Origin: Patella vulgata
Lineage: Eukaryota; Mollusca; Gastropoda; Patellidae
Length of the DNA stretch: 64,000 nt
Direction: 5' to 3'
NCBI RefSeq assembly: GCF_932274485.2
Contig: NC_065879.2
Coordinates: forward strand, 35,644,436 to 35,708,435
In this document: positions 35,964 through 47,486 of the stretch, one piece after another
Layout: every line of letters starts with the position of its first letter
Position numbering within the stretch: the first letter of the stretch is position 1
Notes under the pieces: generated by a model
Seen by the model: the letters and a program-made list of their open reading frames with translations, nothing else
Database searches by the model: none
What the model was told of the DNA's origin: nothing
Position numbers and translations under genes: made by a program

Positions 35964-36383
35964 GGAAGCGTATTGGGGTCAGTAGCGTGATAGATACCGC
36001 AATACTAAGTAGGTAATGTCAACATTGTAATTGTTCTGATGATTTTATCTCTGAAAATCAAACAATTTTTTCTGAGTTAATTGAATGACTTGCTATGATG
36101 TATATCGTCATTTCCTTTTAAATGCACACGTCGACATATCGCATGGCGATAATTTGCAAACATATCGATATATACTACGATGAAATGGAATATGTTGACA
36201 AAGCTTCAGAATAGCAATATCTTAACGCAATCGTGCACATTTAAAACGAAATAGGGACATAACATAGCGCGTTGATTCAATTATCTTTTCAGAGATAAAA
36301 TCATCAGAACAATCACTATATGTTGACGTATTACGAACTCAATATTGCGGTATATATCGCGCTATTGACCCCTATACACGTCC
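35964..36383. mobile_element. MITE with ~54 bp inverted ends (block B)
   Basis: This is orthologous to 29675-30110. It starts ggaagcgtattggggtcagt and ends gacccctatacacgtcc. Slightly more divergence between its two ends suggests it is older than the duplication. Confidence 0.65.
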
Positions 36384-36907
36384 ACACGTCGTGTGTCTAA
36401 AATGTTTACGAAATAGTTTGGTAAGTCAGCCACGAGTAACGAATCCTGTGGGTTACATAGTACAAATATCGATTATAAACACTTCAGAATGTGAACAATC
36501 AAAAGATTTCATAAAAAAGTAATAACTTTTATAAGAAATAGTAAAATATGCCGTCTTATTTCATAAGATAAGAAATAAATTTAAATAAATTGTCTGAAAC
36601 CATTTACATCTAATCCAGATTGTAAATAAATAAAAACAACGATTGGCTGTAAAATATAAAACTGTAAAAATAGAACATATTTTAAAGTAATCATTATTTA
36701 AGTATCACGTCAGATTCTTTAGAACCGAGTTTATGAAATTAATTTTAACACAAAATTTTATTATACCTTTGCAATACACAGAATAAATATAAATGATAAT
36801 AACATAGAATTAAGTGAAATTTGGGGATATAAAAAGGTCTATAATGGATAATCTCAATTATATAAGGGACCAAACCCCCCAAAAGCTGAGCATCTTCAGT
36901 CGCAATC

Positions 36908-36960
36908 ACGAGGTTCCTTCTTGTGCTCAGTATTGTGGTGTGGTGGCCATCGATGCGTTA
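36908..36960 (+). pseudogene. Broken copy of the peptide first exon (block B)
   Basis: aggttccttcttgtgctcag, then tattgtggtgt, matches the signal-peptide coding start of the 30659 exon. The start codon is ACG instead of ATG (caatcacgagg). Homology ends about 50 bp in, at the edge of the duplicated block. A TATA-like ttatataagggacc lies upstream at about 36858. It is not expected to produce the peptide. Confidence 0.75.
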
Positions 36961-38360
36961 AGTTTTACTTTGAATTATCTTTATAACACGTCAAATATTA
37001 TGACTGGTTTAATTTGACTCCATATTACTCATCGTTGGCTTAGCCTGGGCACGCAAATTGTTTGTAATAACACCATGTTTCAAGGGGTGTGTGTACAGAA
37101 GGGTTTAATACTGAATCTTTCAATACAGCACAGGTAACAACTAAAATGTTAACTAAAAATTAGTTTATTTTTATTCTTGTCACTTTTCTAACTAACATTC
37201 GTTTTATCCGAGGTTATACAAATCAGATATGTTATTAATGTAAACGGACGGATGTGCAGTCCGTTGTGGCGATTAGGTCCCTTTACTTTATTGTAACAAG
37301 TTCAATACAAAGGTGTGTTACATAATGGCAGATATTATTGATAGTTGTCATGCCATCTTGACACATGAAAGTAGAATTGATTAAAATATCTTTATGTCGG
37401 CTATCGACATCCATGGTTGTCCAGATTGAACTCATTAGTCTTACCATAATATAAACTTATAGCTAGCCCAATTATGTAATGTCTTGTAAAGCAATCTGTA
37501 CTGAACGTTTAATCTAGTATATGATGCAATATATAGCTAGCTGCATAATCTCTTCGATTATTCTTTGTCTAGAAAGGGTTTTAAAGCAGGAATCAAAAGT
37601 AGTTAGTGAACAGAGAAGGCCATGAGCGCCTTGGGTTAAGGCTAGAACAAGGGCCATGTAAGTTAGTTGGGAGTTGGCACTCAAGGGTGTAAAGCCAAGC
37701 TGGGACCACGGCTCCCGCAACACTAGCTAATTACGGAGTCTTAAGTTTTGTGCATGATATGTTTGAACAATAAAAGTATTATATGAAGTTTAAACCAGTG
37801 TTGTCATCCAGAACCGATTCAAAGAACCTAAAAGCGTAACAGGTGGATACCAATCCGATTTATGGAATACAGTAACTATCAAATCGTACTGACCAGTTAG
37901 TTTACCGTCCAGTTACTAATATATTATAGGTCATAAGTACAATGTTCTTTTTTATGCCTATAATAGTACAATGTTGTCTTTTTTACACCTTTAAACTTTG
38001 TAGAATTTTTTCGATTTTAAACGAGTTGCCTTGCATGGTATGTCTTACAGATCGAAACAGTCGGACATTGTATAATTTCATTATTTTAAATGTATTTTTA
38101 TTGTAAATCTACACTGTGTGACACATAAAATAAAATAAAACAATTCTTCTTTTAATCAAAAATACCACCTCACACCGGAATGGGGCACCATTTTATTATT
38201 AGTACGGACCACTTGCCGAGGACAGGTCACGCCCTGATGAGTCCCCAACAATATTTACCCTTATTATATAAAATACTAGTGGATGTTATTATTTATATTT
38301 GTAACAGTGCTTTGTATATTTGATTTTAATAATCTTAAGAGTTGCGTTATAATTAAATGA
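36961..38360. other. Intron DNA without recognised features
   Basis: I see no exon with a cysteine-rich frame or clear splice pair here, and no repeat landmark shared with the rest of the window. Confidence 0.4.
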
Positions 38361-38590
38361 AATTAAATAGGGTTTAACGCCCTACTGTTCTGCTCCGACT
38401 GGGTTAATGAAGATCGTGTGTCCGGGCGTCGCCACTATGGTCTACTTTTATTCTATTAAGTGCACGACAATGTGTACACGCGACCTCGGTTTTTTTATAC
38501 CATCGGAACGATTATACGTTATCCCTTGTCAGGCCCTCCATTCTACACCAGGTTAGCGTCTTATTCACTGAGCCAGCGTGGCTCCACGCG
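38361..38590 (-). mobile_element. SINE family B with target-site duplication
   Basis: The plus strand shows aaattaaatagggtttaacg, then gttctgctccgactgggtta, and ends ctgagccagcgtggctcca. It is flanked by gcgttataattaaa and gcgttatgattgaaa, a slightly diverged target-site duplication. The body is internally shortened. Confidence 0.75.
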
Positions 38591-38688
38591 TTATGATTGA
38601 AACGATGCTTATCAAACATTACAGCAAAATACCGTATGATTTAAACATTAGCTTTTACAAAACGACTTCAATTGGTTAAAATTTGTTA

Positions 38689-38905
38689 TTAAAGATACAT
38701 TAGTTAAGAGTTTTATAAAGAGTTGGCCATTCTTGCTATAATAATTCAAAAATAGATGATAAAAAATTACTTTGTTCTGAACGGAATTGTCACGGTTGGA
38801 AGTTTGGACTAGAAATAGGCATCAATTGTGTCTGCACCGTCTATGAGAATTTGCGATCGTTTTGATTGACAGACGATAACTCCACCCACATATTCTCGAT
38901 TAGCA
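38689..38905. mobile_element. TTAA-type MITE fragment
   Basis: It begins at TTAA 38689-38692 with agatacattagttaagag, then aagagttggccattcttgct. The family body becomes unrecognisable after about 38770. Confidence 0.5.
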
Positions 38906-39344
38906 AGTAACATGCTCAATGGCTATGGTAGCCTCGCTTGGCAGGCCTTTCATCACCAGTTTCCTGTAGACAGGGCTCACACTGGCTTTCAATTTTTTTC
39001 CGCCAAAATGGATTAATATTTTTATGTAAAACAATGATGATATTTTTTTTCCGCCAACTTGAATATTTATCTGCCAAAATATATAATAAAAAAAAACACA
39101 TATTGTAATAGCATAAAACAATTTATTTCTTGTACATTCTTAAACAACTATATTTACAATTTACAAAATCCTTCTTTGTTTTACAGTAGTGACATCAGCG
39201 ACTAACGGTAAACGTTAGCTTGGTCCGCCATTTCTTGATTTAATTTTAAATGGACGACTGTTTAAATCCAAACTGTATCCAAGCCATCCGTGGGTCTACA
39301 GAGTTGGAGCTTGTCGTGTAAATAAAGATCTAAATAATAATTTC

Positions 39345-39420
39345 TATTATAATCCTGATGATCATTGACAACAAAACACAATAATCCTGCCTGAAATTAA
39401 ATATTCAATACATTCTAATT
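39345..39420 (+). repeat. Trace of the peptide-gene intron cassette
   Basis: The run from attataatcctgatgatcat to taaatattcaatac matches 30985-31045 (attgtaatggtgatgatcat to taataatcaatag). This is a further remnant of the exon-1 cassette, well downstream in the same intron. Confidence 0.5.
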
Positions 39421-39427
39421 ACTATTT

Positions 39428-39562
39428 TAATAAAGGCGACATTTCGTTGAGGGTTCTCTCAACGTTATAGAGCGAGAGTTCGCCAGGTGGCATAAATAAT
39501 TAAATTTTGATTCCACTGTCTTGATAACGTTGAGAGAAACCTCAACGAAACGTCGCTTTAAT
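39428..39562. mobile_element. Foldback MITE
   Basis: Left arm aggcgacatttcgttgaggg, then ttctctcaacgttat, is mirrored by ataacgttgagagaaacctc, then aacgaaacgtcgctt. The arms are about 40 bp with a few mismatches, and the loop is ~50 bp. Confidence 0.7.
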
Positions 39563-39927
39563 CAAAATTGTCTTTCATATTATGTTTTTGTGTTTCTTAA
39601 ATTTTATAATTGTCAAAAAGTTAAGTAAATCAAGATTAAAATATTAAATTATTATTTAAATTGTCAGGAAATGTCCGATATTCATTCATATAATTAAAAT
39701 ACCTTTTCATGTATACCCACAATTGATATTGATTGATTTTCCAAAATATAATTGCAAATATAGACTTTCAATCCATTAAAATTTAGATTTACCAAAAAAG
39801 ATATTGCTCCAAAATTGATATTGATTTATTTTTCATACTAAAACTGCAAATATTGACGTTCAGGCTATTCAAATTTAGACATATTTTTAAAAAGGATATT
39901 ATATACATTGTTTTAGTACCCTAGTAG

Positions 39928-40258
39928 GGTAGCCCCGACAGCTCAGTGCGTAAGACGGTAAGACGCTGACTCGCTAGCCAGGAGATCGCGGGTTGCTCCG
40001 AGTGGTGGCCGAGAAAGTTCATCGTGATTTCCCCTTGTTTCAGGACGGATGGCCTGACAAGAACAGCGTTCAGGTTGGACGAAATACATAGGTACAAATA
40101 GATGTGCATGTTAAAGAACCCTTGGGAGTTGGAATTCGATATAAGAGTAGGTCTTAGCGCCGCTGTCATTGCCTTCATAACATACTGTATGGCGTATGAC
40201 CGTCTTCATTAGCCCAGTCGGAGCAGAACAGTATGACATTAAACCCTATTCCATTTCA
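39928..40258 (+). mobile_element. SINE family B, full-length-like
   Basis: The head gacagctcagtgcgtaagac (A-box region) and gatcgcgggttgctccg (B-box region, damaged) are present. The body includes ggagttggaattcgatataa. It ends gacattaaaccctattccat. Confidence 0.75.
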
Positions 40259-40535
40259 CTGAAAAATAAAGTAATCAGTCGCTAAATAAATGATGTACAT
40301 ATTCAACCTTTAGGTAAGCGTAGAGGTCTAAAATAATAATAATAATAATAATTATTATTAATTCATCCCCCTCAAATTTACAAACAATTAAAATAAATAA
40401 CTCGGAATTTGGACATCTTTAAAATGTTGGTAACATTGATGGAAACTTTCATCAAAACACGTTAAAAAACTAAGACAGTTATATTTACAAACCGTTGAAA
40501 TTTAAGTTGTAAAAAAAACATTTCAAAGCACTCAT

Positions 40536-41132
40536 TTAAAGGGGAATTATGGGAGATTAGATAAAGAATTGACAGTTCTCGCTATAATATTTTAAAATGA
40601 AATGAAATGAAATGGGGTTTAACGTCCTATGCTGGGCTAATGAAGACGGGCATACGCCATACATTGTGCTATGAGGGAAATTTTTGCCCGGGCAGCGGCA
40701 CTATCGCCTACTCTTGTATCGAATTCCAACTGCCAAGGGATCTTTTACGTGCATTCCAATATATACACGGGACCTCGGTTTTTCGTATCATCCGAAGGAC
40801 TAGACAGCTGTCCTTGTCAGGCCCTCCGTCCTGAATATTTTAAAAGTAGACGACGTAAATAGAATATGCTGAAAAGTTCAGTCAAATTGCTCCACTCTGA
40901 ACCGAAATATTAGCATTAGAATTTTGGGCTAGCCTCGATCGGTACTATAAAAAACAAAATCTCGATTATCCAGTTTTACGTTTAATCATTCTTCACAATG
41001 TGTATTCCATTCCGCTAAATATCGCAGGCTAGCGATGGCATCGAGAGTTGGTTATGGCCTGGATGCGTTAATTAATGTCTAATTAATAATTTATATAACA
41101 TGTCAGAGCTAAAGGAAGATCTACAATAGGCA
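40536..41132. mobile_element. TTAA-type MITE split by a SINE and cut by a foldback element
   Basis: It starts at TTAA 40536-40539 with aggggaattatgggagatt. It is interrupted by the SINE at 40593-40845 and resumes with gtagacgacgtaaatagaat. It runs through gatcggtactata and gatggcatcgagagttgg to ctacaataggca, where the foldback element at 41133 begins. The normal right end is absent. Confidence 0.75.
40593..40845 (-). mobile_element. SINE family B inserted in the MITE
   Basis: The plus strand has four AAATG-type tail units, then ggggtttaacgtcctatgct, and reaches ccctccgtcctg. The tRNA head is missing (5' truncation). Both sides carry aatattttaaaa, a 12 bp target-site duplication made from MITE sequence, which dates the SINE after the MITE. 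Confidence 0.85.
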
Positions 41133-41310
41133 GACTAAAAGCTAAGGACTATTGCCGATCAAATTCGTCATAGGTAACGAGATGTAAATAGGGTTAAGTC
41201 ACGCGATTGTTGACGAGATTATTGGTTAAGGTTAGCCCTAACCCGTGCCATAACCCTATTTTCATCTCGTGACCAATGACGAAATCTGCAATGGGCCTTA
41301 GCTTTTAGTC
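41133..41310. mobile_element. Foldback element, ~65 bp arms
   Basis: Left gactaaaagctaaggactat and right gggccttagcttttagtc are inverted. Homology continues inward through gaatttcgtcat-like and cgagatgtaaatagggtta / taaccctattttcatctcg. Confidence 0.7.
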
Positions 41311-41612
41311 CTAACATTCTAAGTCATTCATTATTTCAAACTAATGTTTAATATATATAGAAAGTGGTAAGAATCATGCAGTAGTCACTAATTAGCAGGT
41401 GCGCAACTAGCTGTAAAAAATGTTACTACTAGTGTAGAAGCGTGAATAATTATAGCAGCTACTGAATAAATAAATTTGGCGAATTGTGGGTTGTAACATA
41501 CATATATATATATTTTTTTTAGTTTACGTATGGATATGCTTTCGTTTTTAGAAATATACTAGGAGATAAGTATCCTATAATTGTGTATATTGCCGATAAT
41601 TTGTAATTCTAG

Positions 41613-41737
41613 AAACACCAAAGAATTGTGAAGTTGTAATGGGCCTGTGTCGACCTATGGTGTTTGGGGAATGTCCCGCCGGGGTTATAAACAACGGTAT
41701 CTGTGAAACTGGGTCCCAGTGTTGTTCAGTAGCATAA
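41613..41737 (+). CDS. Terminal exon, beta-defensin-like six-cysteine domain
   Basis: After a polypyrimidine-poor but canonical acceptor (ttgtaattctag), the exon continues in phase 1, as the EGF exon requires, and reaches TAA at 41735-41737. It encodes about 41 residues with six cysteines spaced C-x6-C-x7-C-x9-C-x5-CC. It includes MGLCRPMVFGEC, PAGVINNGIC and QCCSVA. The closing CC pair, the G-x-C-R motif and the spacing resemble beta-defensins and the C-terminal domain of molluscan big defensins, although the second gap (7) is longer than usual. A donor-like aaggttagt follows the stop, so the 3' UTR may contain another intron. The predicted role is an extracellular antimicrobial or toxin-like knot; function is inferred only. 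Confidence 0.65.
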
Positions 41738-42640
41738 GGTTAGTAAAAGTCAAATATGTCGATGTCGAAAAGGAAGTTTGTGGAATGGACAATACCGCTT
41801 GTGTTATATTAATTGAATAATTGAACAATAACAGCATTGTAGAATATTGTCTTGAATATACTTCTTACTAACTTTTTATATTGTAGCAGTAGCCCAACTC
41901 GTGAAACTGAATGTAAACCTAGTGCAAATCCAGTACCACTAAGATGACGTTATTTCTCTGACGCTATAAACGAATTCGGATATGCAATATACATTCCTTG
42001 AAATTTAAAGATTTCTACAAGTTCTGTGCTTTTAAAGCTTACGGAAGTCATAACAGTCTAGATACACGGTGTTTGCTATAAAGAAACCAATAATCTCACC
42101 ACCTTAGATCGCCACATACCTAAAGGTAATCTGGCCAAAGGGATCATGTCTCTTGGGTAATTGATACAAAATTGTATTATTTTTCTTTAATTTCAGGTTG
42201 TTTACCTACACTGTGAAGCTAAATTAAAAACAAATAACGCCTGTTTCTTTTCTCTTTTTTTCAATACTCAACAGACCTTTGGTCTTCCTTAATGAATTTA
42301 CATGTCGGTACCTTACTAATCACATGACTTACGGCCCAATTTTATTCGATTCATTGCCCCGGTGGCACATAGCGCCACGCCCAAAACTGGGTCCTGGTTG
42401 TGTCAATTTGGTTCAATTACGTAAATGACTTGACATATGCCTAAAATGACGGTTAGAAATGCAGTCATTTGAACTCATATGGGGAATTGTGCAACGCCAC
42501 AACTCAAATGAATCTGATAACGCATCAATGAGCTTGTACCACGGAAATAGTAATTTGATTTTGTTGGTGGTACTGTCACATGCTATGTTTGGTTTCTCAA
42601 CCTGACACTATCCATATGATTTTCAGAAAAAATAATAACA
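41738..42640. other. 3' flank of the peptide gene
   Basis: A possible acceptor at 41885 (ttttatattgtag) could start a 3' UTR exon. I found no canonical AATAAA close downstream; attaaaaac at about 42226 is only a weak candidate. Confidence 0.35.
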
Positions 42641-43300
42641 AAACGTGGGTGTGGCACCGTCCAAGGGGGGTGGGGTCACACACCAAAATCAATAATTACC
42701 GTCCTTAGGTATAAGGAATATTTATACCAAGTTCTAAGATAATCCATTCAGAATTGTAGCCTGGGAGTGGGGACATGCACAATAATCAATAGTCGCCGTC
42801 ATTAGGCTATAAGGAATACATATGCCAAGTTCCAAGCTGATCCATTCAGAATTGCGACCTGTATACGATCATCACCAAAATTGGGCATGCACCAAAATCA
42901 ATAGCTGGAGTCTTTAGGCTATAAGGAATAGACGATCCACGAAGAGTTGACGTCTGTAGGCAGCACACAGACGCAAAAAGAAAAATGGGTGTGGCTCTGT
43001 CGATGGGGGTCGGGCATTCACCAAATACAATGGGAATCAACCTATAAGGAATAGGTATGCAAAGTTTCAAAAGAATCTGTTAAGAAATGCGTCCAATAGG
43101 CGACACAGAGACACACACAAATTGGGCGTGGCTCTGTCCCAGGGGGTTGGGCATGCACCAAATATAAAAAAGGGGTCATCCTTAGTGTATAATGAATAAG
43201 TATGAAAAGTTTTCCAGAGGATCCATTAAGAATTGTTGCCAGTAGGCGACAGACAGACACACAAAGAGAAAATGAGCGTGGCTCTGTCCCTGTGGATTGG
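42640..43300. repeat. Degenerate tandem repeats, ~120-160 bp unit
   Basis: The phrase gggtgtggctctgtc..gggg followed by gggcatgcaccaaa, taaggaata and agaattg.g.c recurs at about 42650, 42760, 42880, 42985, 43125 and 43275. Each ends in a gacagacagacac-like spacer in the later units. The repeats look non-coding. Confidence 0.6.
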
Positions 43301-43759
43301 ACTGTCTGTCGAATGCCCTGAGATTTGACAGATTTTTTTTTAGCGTAGGGTTTGGACTTTCAATGATCTAATTGGTCAAATATCACGTAATTAATTAGTT
43401 ACTTAAGCCAAATACCTGGTGATATTTTGTTGACACATAGAACCAGGTATGTTTTGGTTTTATAACACTTTTTATGTGTAAATCTGTCACTCATTATTTG
43501 AGTGCATGAGATCTGACTTCTATAGAATGTGTGAACCAAAAAATTAATCAAATAATTAATTAAAGATATAATATAATGCTATCATTAATTTAAAGAGCAA
43601 AAATTCTACCAATCTTACTACAATACTTTTGTTATGATTTATTACCTGCAGCGAGGAGCAGTTTGGATGAAAATTCGATTCACAACCTTCACATTTATTT
43701 GAATCTCTTAATTGGCTCGAAATCCACAAACGCATTCAATACAATCAGATAATACTCAC

Positions 43760-44130
43760 TTTCAAAATTCTAATAGACAAATTATCATCATATTTTCATA
43801 ACATATTCTGTGGAAATTTTAAATTGACCGACACTGCCATGACATTAAGGTCAGAAAGTCAACTTAATTAGTAATTCCAAAACATTAGAACAAGACAATG
43901 ACAAGATTTTAATGTACCACTTCGAAATTCTAAGAGACAAATTATCATCACATTTTTATAACATAATATCTGGAAATTCTAAATTGACCGAAACTAACAT
44001 GACATTGGGGGTGAACTTAAATTAGCAATTCCAAATATTAAGAAAAAGGACAACGGCAAGAACATTTCAATATACAGCCTCTTTATTCTGGAATTCACTA
44101 CCTGAACCTGTGTGAAACAAGCGTCCTCAT
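43760..44130 (+). repeat. Direct repeat with a LINE-like 3' terminus
   Basis: Block 43765-43905 (ctaatagacaaattatcatc to aattccaaa) recurs at 43930-44040. The sequence after it can be read as SLFWNSLPEPV, a motif often found near the C-terminus of LINE ORF2 proteins. The rest of a LINE is not visible, so this is only suggestive. Confidence 0.35.
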
Positions 44131-44449
44131 GTTTTATTTTCAACAAGCGGTTGTCATGCAAGATACGCACACATTTTGCCACAGATGGTCAGAGAACAAG
44201 CTAAAACAACGACTTTCGTACAATCAGGGTCCATAATCCTGGATCTTACGGTCCGACGAGCTTCAATATCGAAAGGAACTGAGGTCTTTGGGGTATAAAT
44301 CTATGTTTTAATCGGAAACAATTGACCTCTAGTGGGCGTACAGGCTTAAGCTAGGTTTCCAGGCAACGAAACATACGGCGAAAGCAGCTAGGTCGTCCGG
44401 CAGTCATTTTCTTATGTCTCATGACCGTAAAATACTGTGTATAAATTTA

Positions 44450-44530
44450 AAGTCAATTAGATAATAACTTTAGCCTCGAGGCATCCACAAGATTTTTCAA
44501 AGTGATCAAGGGCCAACTATTTGGTAGTAA
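44450..44530. repeat. Short repeat shared with 45480-45640
   Basis: taataactttagcctcgagg and catccacaagatttttcaaa, then gtgatcaaggg, recur twice at 45484-45540 and 45565-45640 as close variants. Confidence 0.5.
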
Positions 44531-44860
44531 TTATCGGAAATCCTAAAATATCAAGAGGTATAACACTATGGGGTCTATATACTGTGGAGGTTACCTAAAT
44601 TCTGTAGCGAAGTTCTGGTTAATGTTTCGTCGTCGTTAGCTAGTACCACTAACAAGAAATAGGCTAACAAGACTATGTCTGGTTTAAAGTGGGCAATGAC
44701 ATCATAGTCTGATAATCCAAATATAGTAACGCCATGTGTTAGAATCGTGGTGCCCATATAAGTACACTGTGTTGAAATCTAGGGTAGCATCTTTGCATTT
44801 GACCAATCCGGTAAAGGAAGCACCTGGTCATTTTCCCGGGGCTCGATACATGACTCATGC

Positions 44861-44924
44861 ACGTAACCTCTTTATAAAGAACGTGCGCGGACGTAACCTC
44901 TTTATAACGAACGTGCGCGGTTGA
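44861..44924. repeat. 29 bp tandem repeat, two copies
   Basis: cgtaacctctttataaagaa, then cgtgcgcgg, is repeated immediately with one change. Confidence 0.7.
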
Positions 44925-45862
44925 AGTTTCTTTAGATATCCTTGGGAAGCTGGGAACACCACAGCCTCCTGGGCTGAGAGGCTAGGAAATAAAAAAACAT
45001 CATTCGGATTAGAGAACCCGGTTAAGTTGTAGGAGAGCCATATGATGTTAGGGGGTACATCAGTAAACTTGTCCTACGAAAGGTTGGGGTATAGAGAATG
45101 ATGTTAATCGTAATCTAGTAAACACAAGCTGGGGAAAGAGAACTTATATGTAGCTTATATTTGGTGTCATAGCGGTGTAGGTAGTTTCCTGTATTATGGA
45201 TGTTATAAAGATATAAAAACATAGTTAGCGTAAAAAGTGTTCCAGTCTTAATTTAACATTGAAAATAGTTATCATGATGTGAAGTCAAAGAAAACTCCTA
45301 GACGATAGTATCACGGGCCGTATCACAAAGGGGAAGTAATTCATTATTGATCTATTTAACGACACCGTAGTGTCAGAGGCGTTTAAATAACGATAAGAGT
45401 TATGTCCCTTTATTTTCGGTAAAAATGTCCGACAAGAAAATTTTTAAATCCCATCACTGCTGTGTACCAAATTAAAGTCAACCGGATAATAATTTTAGCC
45501 TGCAGAGCGTCTACAAGATTTAACAATGTAATCAAGGGGCATATCTCTGACAGAAATTATTTGGCCTTTAGAGCGTCCACAAGATTTATCAAAGTGACCA
45601 AGGACCATAACTCGACAAGCAATTATAGGATGTCGCTGAAAATCAATAGTTTTCTTCGTCTCTTGACCGTATTATTATACGTCCACATTAAAATGTTGAC
45701 GTATAAAAAGGAGTTAGTAAAATGTGTAAAATCTTTTAATCATTGTTAATTACTGTTGTCTTTTAAATGTATGTTCATTTGCCATTTTACTTTCTTTCTA
45801 TGTTTTTCCCGTCGATAAGTGTATACAATATATTTGGCGTGCGTTCCCCTCAGCCAACTCGC

Positions 45863-46147
45863 TCAACTTGCCGCACGTGCGTGGGAATCGTAGGTGGTGT
45901 TCAACTTGTAATCTGACATTGAAAGTATTTGCTTACTCTCATAAATTAAGTCCAGAGACGGTGTCGATCCTATGTTAGGGTGACCCGTGCACCCAAAATT
46001 TTCCGTACAGAAAGTTGGTCTCGACACGGCGAATGTAAACGCTTCAGTGGCTTGATCCGAAGTGATTTCTCGCTTACTACGCAGTAAAATAATACTCAGC
46101 CGTGATACTATAAATAGCCATCGCACGTCCAATTCCGATCTACACAT
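45863..46147 (-). CDS. Open frame of unknown function
   Basis: This 94-codon open frame has balanced amino-acid composition (it includes EAFTFAVSRPTFCTENFGCT). No signal peptide, transmembrane helix or family motif is evident, and no neighbouring exon was found. It may be a chance open frame. Confidence 0.15.
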   Translation of the reverse strand: MCRSELDVRWLFIVSRLSIILLRSKREITSDQATEAFTFAVSRPTFCTENFGCTGHPNIGSTPSLDLIYESKQILSMSDYKLNTTYDSHARAAS

Positions 46148-47480
46148 CTATCAACTATAACAGCCGTAAAAAAATCTATTGCTGACGATTCTGAATAGCA
46201 GTAATATTTAGCTTATTGGTTATTACAGCAGCTTTAGATATTACGTTCGTTTTATTTTTTAAAATTGCTTTATCATTAACTGTACCGTTAGGAGTGACAT
46301 CTTTTGGTTTAGTATAAACAATATCTCTGAAATACTTGCGTTGGGCAAGAACACGATACTAGCAGTAGTTTCATTTTACTTTTACAAGGTTCTTAAAACA
46401 ATTGTTGAATTGCCCAACGTGCGTGTTTCAAAACAAGGGCACGTAACCTATTTTGTACTCATATGTGCTCGGATGTTATGGCCGACACTCGTAACCATCT
46501 TTCAGTGTATTATTTATGGATGATTAAGTGGTCATAGCTTATTAAGTACAGCATGACCGTTTATTTAGTGACTATAAATGTTTGAAACTGATTTAAGTCC
46601 TTGTGTATATAAATATTGTGGTGTAATTGTCGAGATATTTGGAGATATTTATTTATGGTGGGGCACCCTACCTATGTGGAGAAAGAAGCTCTTTAGTCCA
46701 CTCTGACATCAAAAGGGGGCAGTTAAGGGCAAGGTAAAGTGACATCATCTTGTTGCAAATTAGTCTCGACACCAACAAGGCTAGACATATTATTTTCCAA
46801 CACAAAATAGTGGCCCTTCGATACAAAGTTCAAAATAAACTATATTACCCACTATACACCATTCAACTGTCCATACCCCATTAAATCATACACGTTATTA
46901 GGTAAAGGAAAATTTCAATTTCATCACTTTCTCATCCAATCAGGGTTACACCTACAGGCAAAACGATAAAAGTTGAGGACATCTATTATCTCTCTATTGA
47001 TACTCTGTAGTACAGTAGTCAAGTCTTAGTATTTCAATTTTCTTTCCTGTATCTATGTAGTGTGGGATGTCCGCGTCCTTGCTTCCACGCGATTGGTGTC
47101 CAACTTTTTTTCAATCTTGAAAATGACCCCTCATATCTTCAGACGAGCGATGCTAATAATCGTTAAACTGACAACGGTTACCGGAAAAGGATATCGATAT
47201 GTAAAGGTTTCATATACATTACCATACAGTTATGCCGAATTCCGTTTAGTAATAGAACACTTCACCTTTTTACAAACGTAAACATTGTGTCGGTAACTAT
47301 CGTCGTCTCCGAATTTCAAAACGTCCTCGACCTTAAGGAGCAAAGCGTTAATTCAAAATACAATTTTTTAAATATTTAATTCCAATAACTACGGATTAAG
47401 ATTAATTCATTTTAAAATACAAATGAGGTGTCATTTACGTGATTTGATGATATTAAAAAATAAATTATTCAAAAATAAAT
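46148..47480. other. Non-coding stretch
   Basis: No gene or repeat is recognised. Confidence 0.4.
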
Positions 47481-47486
47481 TATTTC

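Larger units (their letters stand above)
32911..36960 (+). repeat. Segmental duplication, block B (with Tc1 insertion)
   Basis: This is a copy of 28133-30720, lengthened by the 1507 bp Tc1 element at 32980-34486. It lies inside the large intron between the EGF exon and the defensin-like exon and ends in a broken copy of the first exon. Only scattered substitutions and small indels separate A and B by eye, so the duplication is fairly recent. Confidence 0.85.

Noticed and set aside
37514-37723. 69-codon minus-strand open frame
   Set aside because: There is a methionine start but no motif, no splice context and no similarity to neighbouring features.
42846-43260. Minus-strand open frames with proline-rich phrases
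   Set aside because: They coincide with the degenerate tandem repeats and repeat the same phrase with each unit.
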